NCBI GenBank assembly: GCA_009746045.1
Contig: RPFO01000648.1
Location: 1,161,521-1,225,520 of the forward strand
Length of the DNA stretch: 64,000 nucleotides
Origin: Mesostigma viride
Taxonomy: Eukaryota; Streptophyta; Mesostigmatophyceae; Mesostigmatales; Mesostigmataceae
Reading direction: 5' to 3'
How positions within the stretch are numbered: position 1 is the first letter of the stretch; every line of letters begins with the position of its first letter. Shown piece by piece: positions 51,200-61,687 of this stretch. The position numbers and the translations under genes were made by a program. The notes under the pieces were generated by a model. It was not told where the DNA came from. It saw only the letters and a program-made list of their open reading frames with translations, and made no database searches.

Positions 51200-52010
51200 T
51201 ATGATGCCATGTGGTCAAAAAATTTTTTGGGAGTCGGCACCATGGTAACATGGTGACATTTGCTAGCAAAAAATACCGTATTTTCAGCACTTTCTGGCAT
51301 GTATGCATATATAATGACATCAAATGAACTCAGTTGGGCCTGGAACTTTGCACATGTTCTAAACACATCCCATGCAGCATGCCCACAAAGTTTCAGGCTG
51401 GTTGGATGACAAATTGGTGACAAATGCTAGCATAAATACCCAAAAAATGCAGTTTTTCATGGTTTTTTAAGGGTTTTATCACACATATGCATACATAATG
51501 ACACCAAATGAACTCAGTTGGGCCTGGAACTTTGCACATGTTCTAAACACATCCCATGCAGCATGCCCACAAAGTTTCAGGCTGGTTGGATGACAAATTG
51601 GTGACAAATGCTAGCATAAATACTCAAAAAATGCAGTTTTTCATGGTTTTTTAAGGGTTTTATCACACATATGCATACATAATGACACCAAATGAACTCA
51701 GTTGGGCCTGGAACTTTGCACATGTTCTTATCACATCCCATGCAGCATGCCCACAAAGTTTCAGGCTGGTTGGATGACAAATTGGTGACAAATGCTAGCA
51801 TAAATACCCCCAAAATGCAGTTTTTCAGTGTTTTCCAAGTATTTCATCATAGGTTTGCACATATATAAGACCCAAGTGGACTCAGTTGGAGCTAGAACTT
51901 GGCACATGTTCGAAACACATCCCATGCAGCCTGCCCACAAAGCTTCAGGCTGGTTGGATGACAAATTGGTGACAGATGCTAGCATAAATACCACAGAAAA
52001 AGCAGCTTTC
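51200..52010. repeat. 184-bp satellite, about 4 copies
   Basis: CAGTTGGGCCTGGAACTTTG starts at 51331, 51515, 51699 and, diverged, 51883. Each unit also holds CATCCCATGCAGCATGCCC and GGTTGGATGACAAATTGGTG. It is non-coding. Confidence 0.92.
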
Positions 52011-52459
52011 TATTGTTCTTACAAGGTTTTCATGGCAATCATTCCACCTTGGTGTACAGAAGGTTCCAAACAACACATCATTACATTATGCATCATATTT
52101 ACAATGCAGGAAGGCATACTTGGGGGCACATGCCTATAGTACAATGCATTAATAACACACCTCTAGCCAGCTAGCTAGCTATATAGTGGCTAATGCCACA
52201 CCCGGGGGCACGTTCTCACGGCCCTGCTGCATCCTTTTCCTTTTCTTCTTCTCTGCATCTGACAGGGGCCTGCCCCCCATCTTCTCATCCACCAGCCTGG
52301 TGAGCACCCTGACGTTGGTGACTTGCGTCCGCTACCCTACCCCCATGGCACGCTTGGCCTTACGCTTGGTGAAGGTGGAGGGGTGGGTGCGACAGTTGGT
52401 CTGGGTTTTCATCACCCCCTTCCTCCAGTGCATGCGTGTGCTCCAACGCCTAAGCAGAG

Positions 52460-52462
52460 AAC

Positions 52463-52493
<31 letters not shown>

Positions 52494-52570
52494 ACACACA
52501 CGTCGATCCCTTACCCACACACACACACACACACATACACATGTATCCACCCACCCATGCATACACGTAG

Positions 52571-52661
<91 letters not shown>

Positions 52662-53260
52662 GTCATACATACCCTCCCTCCCTCCCTCCCTCCCTCCCTC
52701 CCTCCCTCCCTCCCTCCCTCCCTCCCTCCCTCCCTCCCTCCCTCCCTCCCTCCCTCCCTCCTCTCCTCCCTCCCTCCCTCCCTCCCTCCCTCCCTCCCTC
52801 CCTCCCTCCTCCCTCCCTCCCTCCCTCCCTCCCTCCCTCCCTCCCTCCCTCCCTCCCTCCCTCCCTCCCTCCCTCCTCCCTCCCTCCCTCCCTCCCTCCC
52901 TCCTCCCTCCCTCCCTCCCTCCCTCCCTCCCTCCCTCCCTCCTCCTCCCTCCCTCCCTCCCTCCCTCCCTCCCTCCCTCCCTCCCTCCCTCCCTCCCTCC
53001 CTCCCTCCCTCCCTCCCTCCCTCCCTCCCTCCTCCCTCCCTCCCTCCCCCTCCCTCCCTCCCTCCCTCCCTCCCTCCCTCCCTCCCTCCCTCCTCCCTCC
53101 CTCCCTCCCTCCCTCCCTCCCTCCTCCCTCCCTCCCTCCCTCCCTCCCTCCCTCCCTCCCTCCCTCCTCCCTCCCTCCCTCCCTCCTCCCTCCCTCCCTC
53201 CCTCCCTCCCTCCCTCCCTCCCTCCCTCCCTCCCTCCCTCCCTCCCTCCCCCCTCCCTCA
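52460..53260. repeat. Compound microsatellite: (CA)n, (ACGC)n, then long (CCCT)n
   Basis: CA repeats (52465-52545), about 22 ACGC units (52572-52660), then about 590 bp of CCCT with occasional one-base slips (52675-53255). Long open frames of SLPP or REGG type here are artefacts of the repeat. Confidence 0.97.
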
Positions 53261-54290
53261 TTCATACACCCGTTCATTCATGCATGCAGCCGCTCATCAT
53301 TAACACGCCTCCGTTGGGAAACTCACGGGGTATGAACTATGAAACGGGCGGTAAGAAAGGAAGAAGGAGCCGCCTCCCCAACATGCCGCCCGGCAAAGGC
53401 AGCGATGGGCCGTCCAGGAGGGAAACACTGCGCTTTGCCTTGTACGCCGGGGTGCGCAGGCGACGTGCGGGCACTGTCGCGTGTAAATTTGCCTGCCCGC
53501 CCCAGTCCTTCTCGGAACGCCTCCCCAGAGCATGCCGTCATGGTAAGAGCTCTTTTCGCCCGTCGCCGGAAGCTTAAACCACAAGAATACGCCGGTTAAT
53601 GACCAGAAAATGGGGGGTTGTCGACGTTATAAACCAGTAGCTGTGGTTTTTCCCGCACCCCGAGCACACTCCGGACGGGGCCAGCAAGCCCCGCCCGCAG
53701 GATAAACACCGGGCGATGTTGCTGCGCCCAAGCGAAGTCATATAGCTGCAAGAAAAGACGAAAAAGCGATTAAAAGCACGACATGCAGTGTTGCCCCTGT
53801 CAGCGCTCCTATAATTCTCACTTTTTCGCGGAAGGGGCGTAAAAATCGGAAACGCAAAATTAAGGGAAATCCTACGCTGGGTTTCTTTAAAATGATGTAA
53901 GGAACTGGTAGAACGTGTTCGCTTCCACCGTCAATTAGTTTGGGCAACGAGACCTTACCTTAAAGATGCACGGGTCTGGTCGGACGGCGAGCAAAAACTG
54001 CGCCAACTGCGTGCTTGTCCTCGTTCACACCCAATACAGCAGCGTTTCGCGAGTTTTTTTGTGAATAATATTTTTCCCTATGACAATGCCGTTCGAACAA
54101 GCGAAATCCGGTACACAATGGCTTCGTATTCCGTGAGCAATAAATTTTCAGCTACCATAGCCTTGCACACCGAATTTCAGTCAACATTGCACGCGCGCAC
54201 CGAATTTCGTCAACTTTCGCGCGGGAATTACCGCGGAACGCCCCGGCGCTGCGCCGGATTGATGTGATACTAAGTGAGACAACTATATGA
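53261..54290. other. No gene recognised
   Basis: About 1 kb of mixed sequence. CGCCTCCGTTGGGAAACTC near 53307 resembles the LINE 3'-end hairpin word found near 50590 and 48562. Nothing else is identifiable. Confidence 0.4.
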
Positions 54291-54299
54291 TCGAGACTG

Positions 54300-54600
54300 T
54301 TTCCAGCCCCGCCGTCTAGGTCATCTAGTCGCTGTACACGTAAGCCAGCCATAATTTCAATGCACAAGGCTATACATTTCCATCACCATTCATATACATC
54401 ATCCTGAACGACTCGAACACGCTGACAAGATAACGGCAGGCTCGAGCTGCCATGGTCCGGATTCTCCCGATTTCTGGCCTGCGCTGCAGTTGTCTCCTTG
54501 ATATGATCGAGACAACCAGCACAGACCCCAGAAATCTGGAGAATCCGGACCATGGAAGCTCGAGCCTTGCCGTTATCTTGACCGCATTTGTCGAGTCAGA
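54300..54600. repeat. Dispersed repeat, copy 2, ending in an inverted pair
   Basis: It matches 13650-13850. After GAGACAACCAGCACAG the sequence CAGAAATCTGGAGAATCCGG and onward is an imperfect inverse complement of the preceding CCGGATTCTCCCGATTTCTG stretch, forming a hairpin of about 50-bp arms. Confidence 0.75.
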
Positions 54601-54829
54601 TCAGGTAGATACGTCAGACAGACTATAGCTGGCACCAAGCCCGCACTGCCCGGGCGTCTTGTCCGGACTCACCTTGCATGCCCCTGCATGGCTATGCGCG
54701 CTGGCCGGCCGGGCCGCCCGGCCTCCGTGGACATTCCGCGATAGGCTAGGCATGGCCATGTGCTACCCTCGACGGGGTGGGCTCACGCCCCGGGATGAGC
54801 CCCGTGCCGGGTTTGTCTGTAGTAAGGAG

Positions 54830-55990
54830 GCACATACCGTATTATGCTGCATGTACAAAAACAAAGGTTCCCCTGACGACCCCGCCAACTATGTACCGCG
54901 GAGACTGTCTGCATCCAGAGTGCGGCACTCAAGCTGTTCATGCGCATGATCCTCAACCGCCTTTGTTCTGCTCTCGACCGTCACCTCATGGGGAGAGTCA
55001 AAAAATGGGCTTTCGTCCCGGCCGGGCGCAATACCGTCATGCATGCATGGCCATCTTCGTCGCGCGCCGCATGCAGGTCTTCGAGTAAATCGCTCTCTTG
55101 CAACCTGGTGAGTTTCCCACCATCCTGATCTTCGTCGACTTAACCAAGGCTTTCGATTCTGTCCTCTGGGCCGCTCTATGGGCTGTCCTTGCTCGCGCTC
55201 GCGTCCCCACTCGATCCCGCCTGATAACCGTCATCCGCACGCTGTATGAGGGGTCGACCACAATTCGGTGCGCACTCAACATGGCTTTACATGTACCCCG
55301 CCATGTCCACTAGCTGCAGACCGGCGTCTGGCAGGGTTGCGCGATCCTGTCGCCGTACCTGTTTATTATTGTAGTGGATTATGTTATGCGCCAGGCACGT
55401 GCCTGCTTTGCTAGCACTGCTGGCCGCGCCCCTGGCCTAAGTAGTGATCACGAACCAGCTTGGGGAAGGGGGCCGACCAACAGGCAGAATTTACTATAGC
55501 TAGCTGCATGACCTCATTTATGCCGACGACATCACGCTCATCGAGAAGCCGGCGTCTGCCCAACTTTGGCTGGACTGCCTGGCGCTCGAGGCTTAGGCTG
55601 TTGGTCTAGAAATCAGCCCCAAAATGGAGGCCCTGGCCCTCGGCATGGCCGGGCCCGGCCCGCCCCCACTCCGCCTCATTAGACGACACCGAGGTCAACT
55701 AGGTAACCCTACTTCAGGCCGCTTCAAGCTGCTCGGCAGCTCAGCTAGTGGCTTCGGGACTGCGAGGACAACCTGACGACACGGATTGGCATGGCGTAGG
55801 CGCAACTCCATGACCACCATCGCTGGTGGAGCAACCCCACCCTACGTATACCCCGGCTCGTCAAGCGTGACCTCTTCAAGGTCGTCATTCTGACGATCCT
55901 GATCGACCTACGGCGCCGAGACCTGGACACAGTGTGACGCAGGAGCTGGATGGAGTCAACGTCTCGACGGCAACGTCGCCAAGATGCTGC
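54830..55990 (+). pseudogene. LINE reverse transcriptase fragment, copy D, with many micro-insertions
   Basis: It is collinear with copy B at 48700-49780: YKNKGSPDDPANY, FVDLTKAFDSVLWAALWAVL and SPYLFIIVVDYVMRQARA, then YADDITLIEKP (all in different frames). Relative to copy B it has at least a dozen insertions of 2-8 bases, many of them palindromic words such as CATG, TGCA and TCGA, which destroy the frame. Confidence 0.85.
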
Positions 55991-56396
55991 GCAAGGCCCT
56001 TAAGATGCCCTTTGGTTTGCACATGAGTAATGAGGATTTGTACGCAGCCTGCATGATTTGCCCTATGTTTCCCACATTCTTATAGGCACAGGCGCCCTGG
56101 GCCCAACTAGCCGGGCACCTGCATGGCCAGCACAGATCAGGTACGAGACGCATAATATAATAGACTAGCTGGCACCAAGCCCTCCCATGCAGCCTGGACG
56201 TTATGTCCTCACCTGGCGTGCCCCATGCAGGCCGGGCCGCCGCGGCAGGGCCGCCAGGCATGGACTTTCCGTGATATAGACTAGGCATGGACATTGATGT
56301 GCTACCCTACTAGACGATGACCCGGGGCTCACACCCGGCGGGCAGCCTTCTGGTTTGTCTGTAATATGGAGGCAGATGGTACGCAAGGATAGATGG

Positions 56397-57037
56397 TGTT
56401 ACGCCTCTCACTTTCTCTCTCGTGATCACGACCTACCCAAGAGCCTCGCCTGACTTGACCTAATATAAACTAGTGAGGGTACCAAGTGTCAGATGAGGAG
56501 CTATATTGAGGATAAGACCTGCATGAGACGCGACAATTCAGTTCTCAATGCCTTCTTGCATGTACATCCGATTACAATTAATATGCCATACACCGATTCA
56601 ATTTAGGGTATATTACGAAGGAAACACCTAACAAGCCCGGCGTGACCCAAGCTAACTGATGTGTTAAGAATCCATAACACACGCCGAGTGCAATTCACGA
56701 ATTCATAACGACAACGGCTGCATCAATGACCGCCGACATGCGTGTATGCTCGGGCCGACATCGACCCTCGCCTAAAGGACCGACGCATGTCCAGATCTAT
56801 TAATCTATCTATGATAAGTACCACTACTAAAGTACGCAGCGCGGCGCGACTGCACCGGCCCACAGTACTATATGTACAATTGCCACGTCACAGGACCGTG
56901 CGACCACCGGCCGGTCAAAAGGTCCTAACTACACGCCGGTTAGCATAGGAAAGTCAACGGGCTGTTTGGAATGGCTGAGGCAACCGAGGTCCCAATTTAC
57001 GTCCGTAACAACAACAAAAGTTACACGACGCAACAGC
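56397..57037. mobile_element. 641-bp insertion in the 3' region of LINE copy D
   Basis: Copy B reads GGATAGATGGCAAGTAG without a break (near 50144). In copy D the same site is split, with TAGATGG at 56390-56396 and again at 57038-57044. The insert starts TGTTACGCC and ends near GACGCAACAGC, giving inexact TGTT/AACA ends as in a solo LTR. The duplication is 7 bp if the insert is taken as stated. Class is uncertain. Confidence 0.5.
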
Positions 57038-57039
57038 TA

Positions 57040-57530
57040 GATGGCAAGTAGTGATGAAGGAGACCACCCCCAACTCTATGGGGGCTCCGCGTGTGACCGC
57101 GTATGGCATGCATCATAGCGATTCGGGCCGAGTGTCCACAACCCTGTAACTAGGACCTACTAGATAGCTTACATCAATGATCCATTCCATCGATCCCATA
57201 TTCCCCTCCCACTGAGGACTTATGCTCACGTGACGCAGTCACGTGTCTACTTTTAATTAATTAAGATGACGCGTAAAGATAGGTGGCAGACAGTAATGAA
57301 GGACACCAGACCGGCCCGGCCCGGCCCATGCAGTCGGTCAGTCAGCACTTGGCTGGGGCCTCCGCGTGTGACCGAGTTTGGCATGCTTAGCAATTCGGGC
57401 CGTGGTGCCCGCATGCCCTATAACTAGGAACTAGATATAGCTACATCCATCCACCCCATCCCGCCATCTTGATTTCCCTGAGGACTTGTGCTCACGTGAT
57501 GCGGTCACGTGTAAATTAATTAATTATTTA
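57040..57530. repeat. LINE-associated CACGTGA repeat, two tandem diverged copies
   Basis: Copies at about 57045-57260 and 57290-57520 share GGGGCTCCGCGTGTGACCG, ATTCGGGCC and GCTCACGTGA. Both have the same orientation as the copy at 50130-50360. Confidence 0.75.
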
Positions 57531-57667
57531 ACTGTCGAGTCGTTCAGGATGATTAAGTGAGACAACTAGTTAGGATTATGGAAATTCATGGAGATGCCGT
57601 GTTGGCAAATAGTAACGTGCGTATTGTCAAAAAAAATACGGCAATACATAGCTGCAGGCGTCGCTGC

Positions 57668-59006
57668 TTAATGGTGCTGGTGATGTAGGGCATGCCCTGG
57701 TACAGGTCCCGTCAATTGCGGACATGAGCAGCATATCCTACTCTGAAAATGGAACGCAGCATCATTGCTGGTGACCGCGCCGTCCAGCTTGCGGGCCAGG
57801 TCGGCGGTGAGGGTCCACGTCTCGGCGCCATACGTGAGAACAGGAAGGACGAGGACCTTGAACAGGTCCTGTTTCTCGATCTTGCCCAGGGGCTTGCGCC
57901 ATAGGGCCCGGTACTGGCGTAAAGCGTGCCAGGCGAGGGAGATGCGATGGTCCACATCAACCTCGCAGCTGGGGAGCATGCAGGCTGCCCAGCAGCTTAA
58001 CGCGGTCCCGATACAGGACTGGAGAGCCGTCTAGGAGATAGAGGGGCGGCGGTGAGTTGGTGAGCCCAACCGCCAGGGCCTCTGTCTTCTTGCTGACCTC
58101 AAGCCCCACTGCACGGGCCTCGAGAGCCAGGCAGTCAAGCCATGTCTGCACGTGCTCAGTGTCCTCAAAGAGGGTGGTGTCGTCTGCGTAGATGATGTCT
58201 GCCAGCCGAATCTCCGTGTCCGCACCGCCATGCCAGAATTTGTTAGCAACCTGCACTCCTGGTTCCCTGCCCAGGATGCGGGCAAATCGCTTGCGCGCCT
58301 GAATCATTACGTATTCGACAACAATAATGAACAGGTAGGGCGACAGCACGCAGCCCTGCCACACACCCTTCTGTAAAGGGCATGGGGGCGTGGTCCCGTA
58401 AGAAGTGCGCACCGAAGTGGTGGACCCTTCATACAGGTTGCGGATGACAGCAATCAGGGGGCGGGGGATCCGGAACAGCTCGAGGATGTCCCAAAGCGCA
58501 GGCCAGAAAACCGAATCGAAGGCTTTGATGAAGTCCACCAGCACAAGGTGCAAAGGGGACTCACCAGGCTGAAGGCGTTGCAGTTCCTCCACCAGTCGGC
58601 GAGTAGCGAAAAGCGCCTGTACTGTGTTGCGACCTGAACGGAAGCCGTGCTGTGTCTCGCTGAGGTGACCGTCCAGGGCCGTGCGCAGGCGGTTCAGGAT
58701 GAGCCACATAAGAAGCTTGAGGGGGGCACTTTGAATGCACACCCCTCTGTAGTTGCCGGGGTCGGCAGGCGACCCCTTGTTCTTGTACAGCATCGTGCGA
58801 AAACTGTGTTGCCAGGCCGCTGGAGGTGGTTGCGACGACAGCAGAAGGCGGTTGCAGATGTCCCGGAAGAGCAGCATAACACCTGTGTCCTCAAATTCGG
58901 CTGCAAGTTTTACAACTGCGGCAGGAATCTCATCGGAGCCGGTGGCTGCGTCATAACGCAGGCGCTGGACCGCCTCCGTGACCTCGCGAGAGGTGAAAGG
59001 AGGCAT
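57668..59006 (-). pseudogene. LINE reverse transcriptase, copy E (best preserved)
   Basis: The frame 59006-57957 (349 residues) contains TSREVTEAVQRLRYDAATGS, FRTMLYKNKGSPADPGNYRG, LVDFIKAFDSVFWPALWDIL, VWQGCVLSPYLFIIVVEYV and the catalytic IIYADDTTLFED, then KLLGS. The sense then passes to another frame (VDVDHRISLAWHALRQYRAL, LTYGAETWTLT; 57960-57668) after one frame change near 57970. It is clearly a non-LTR retrotransposon RT, related to copies B and D but much less decayed. The first 30 residues follow a region interrupted by the insertion at 59265-61060. Confidence 0.88.
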
Positions 59007-59264
59007 GTCAGACGGGTCGCCAAGTGGGCCGACCAGCGGGGGGACTAGGTAGTCCGCCGCTGACCTAGGCGGGGCCGGGGGCCCAGCGGGGCCGGCCAGG
59101 GCGGCCGGGCGGGCGGCGGCTGGGAGCAGGGGTGGGGGCGGCGCCTAGCTGTCCCCACGACCTCGGCCGTGGCCGTGGCCCAGGTACGAAGCCGCTTGGC
59201 TGGGGCGGCGGGGACGTCGTGGCGGTGGGGCCGGCCGAGGCCGTCCGGGTGCCCGAGGCGCTTA
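59007..59264. other. GC-rich inter-domain segment of LINE copy E
   Basis: CCGG/GGCC-rich sequence lies between the RT frame and the insertion. It ends with the 24-bp word (59241-59264) that is repeated at 61061-61084. Confidence 0.5.
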
Positions 59265-61060
59265 TTGTCTATCTACCTGGAAAAAGGCCTCAATTGAGGC
59301 CTTTTCATAAATTGGGTGTTGCATGTAATTACAATGAGCCAACAAACTTTATTCCAAATATGAGTGAAGGCCATGCATTATTATGATTGTTTCGGGGTTC
59401 CCAGCACTTAACATCAGTCATATAGCCCTAATACATATTTAATTATGATTTAATAAAACAGGTTGTCGCTGCGATGGCACCATCAACACAACATGACCAT
59501 AGATACAAGCGACCAAAAGGCGTCAGTACTCAGTTCCATCTGCATGTAACGTGTCTTTTGGACCTTACGAGGTTCCCCCACGACATGGTAAGCATGGCAT
59601 GACATGGCATGCTCCCCAAGGGACCCCTCACACACACTTGCACGGCCGGGGCTGTCGCGCAGCACTGCAGGCAGCAATAGCCTGCCATGGGTATTGCACG
59701 TAACCATGAGGAATCCAAAGCCTCTATTACAAACACGCACAAGGATCATGCATTATAATGATAGGTGTGACCTTCCAAGCGCGTAGCTTCACTCACATAG
59801 CCCCAATATCTAGGTTGTTACGGTATATTATGACAGGGGTTTGCTGCCGCGGCAGCAGATGAACAGCACATGGCAAGATATACAAGCATAACTGGACAAC
59901 ATTTGCACAGCCTACTAGACCTCTTAGCTTGATTTCGGGCTTTGCAAGGGTTGCCTGAGACATGGCCAGCATGGCAGGAACTGCCATGCTTCTTATGGAA
60001 AGCAAACACGTCTATAAGGCGGGGGCCAGCCGCAGAGCACTGCACGAAGTACTGTAACCTGCCTTACGTCACATCGGCACTAGGCGCCGATAGGCAGCTA
60101 AAAACTGACGATATCACAAGCAAATCGATGCCATTACCTTACTACCACCAGGACGCACTTACCTTTCACACCCCTCACACCCGGGATCACTAGGCACGCA
60201 TATGCGCTGGCGCTGAACGTGGCTGCATTAGAAAAGCTGTTCAAGCTCGGCGTTTTCAAGTTGTCCGGAAGCGATGCAGCCCGCAAATCTGGCCGGACAG
60301 ACGCTCCATGCGTCGTCCATTGACGTATGAAAGCGGCTGCAGCGGCCTCACCAGCGCTGTTCGCATAATGGCGCTCCCATAGCTGGGGGCGCGCGCGCGT
60401 TTATTGTCCGCATCCCAGTTTTTCCTAGCTAAAAACACCCCTTCCTCTACCTACGGATCCACGCCAAAAGGCTCGAAAATAGCCAGTGCCCCTTTAGTCA
60501 CGGCTGCCCCAACATCCCCCCCCGCCGTTCCGCTAGTCTCTTCCCAGCATATCGAAGCACCGGCCTGCTGGCAGGCGCACTATCAACGCCAATTACGCCC
60601 CAGCTGAATTTCACTAACCTGGCATTCAGCACACAAATAACGACCCCACGAATTTAGAAATCGACTTTTGACCCATTTAGCGATCGGGCTAGCTTCACGG
60701 ATAAATTATCTACCCAACGAGCTCCTTACTGGTCGAAATGATGCACGAACGTGGCCATACGGTCTATTTTACTCGAGGCCGCCATGGTCGTGCATTCGTG
60801 AAAATTCGTCGTCCGGTTGCACGAAAGTGGCCAAAATAGGTACTTTTCCACCTCACATATCTTTCAGTAACCGTCGACCCCTGTCGACCCCAACGGGTCA
60901 GGACGCTCAGCACATATACCAGATTCGCGCCACTGGGGCCGGACGACCCATAGGACCGGTCCTTCCCGCCAAAATTACCGTCCCCATGTGACCTAGGTGA
61001 AAAAGGCCTCAATTGAGCCAAAAGGCCTCAATTGAGGCCTCTGGGTAAATGGACATTATA
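59265..61060. mobile_element. 1.8-kb insertion in LINE copy E with a 24-bp flanking duplication
   Basis: The 24-bp word at 59241-59264 (starting CCGTCCGGGTGCCCG) is repeated exactly at 61061-61084, and LINE sequence continues on both sides. Near each end of the insert is the palindrome GGCCTCAATTGAGGCC: about 59286-59301 on the left, and about 61024-61039 plus a partial copy near 61006 on the right. The interior has no coding frame but contains a diverged internal duplication (59390-59700 against 59755-60000; shared words AGCATGGCA and CATATAGCCC). The class is unknown. Confidence 0.65.
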
Positions 61061-61093
61061 CCGTCCGGGTGCCCGAGGCGCTTACTACCAGAA

Positions 61094-61687
61094 TTACCAG
61101 GCCCCCTTGCCGTCGTGCTTCTGCTGGCAGCTGCGCAGGTCCTTGACCATCTGCTGAGCATCTGCCTTCTCAGCCTGCTCGTAGGCGGCCCTCAGAGCTG
61201 CTTGCAGCCCAGGTTTGGCGATCGGATCTCTGTTGCGGCGGAGCATCTGCCTGGCGGCGACCACTGTCGGTGCGTGACGGTGGACAGCAAGCTGCCGGCG
61301 CGGAGGCAAGGTGGGGAGGGTGCGGGCAGCCAGGCGATACTTGGCAGCGACACCACGGAGGATCACTGAAATATCACCCGGCGGCGGAATGGCGTGTAAC
61401 TGCTGTCGGCTGCCCCGGGCGTCGAGGGCGGCCAGGAAATCATCCCTGTGCAACATAGCGGCCTGCTCTGCTGCTGACATCTTGTCGGCATCCTTCAGCA
61501 CAATCCGGAGCACCTTCAGATCTGGCTGAGGCGTCAGCTGTCGCGACGGTTTCACCCCAGGAAACCGCAATCTGATGCGAGCGAGCACGAGACGATGATC
61601 AGATTCCACCGTGCGGACAGAATCTTGCAGGACGCGAGCATCGACAACTGAGGGGCGCTGAGCCCAACGTGCGCAGACATAGTGACG
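61094..61687 (-). pseudogene. LINE copy E, end of the endonuclease domain and linker
   Basis: The minus-strand frame after the GGAT array reads [20 protein letters not shown] then [10 protein letters not shown]. The ESDHRLV motif closes APE-type endonucleases of LINEs. A linker of about 130 residues follows, rich in Ala, Gln and Arg, to a stop at 61094. Upstream endonuclease sequence is replaced by the satellite. Together with 57668-59006 it is one element cut by the 1.8-kb insertion. Confidence 0.7.

Noticed and set aside
52186-53577. Long SLPP- and REGG-repeat frames
   Set aside because: They come from (CCCT)n and (ACGC)n microsatellites, with no conserved sequence outside the repeat.
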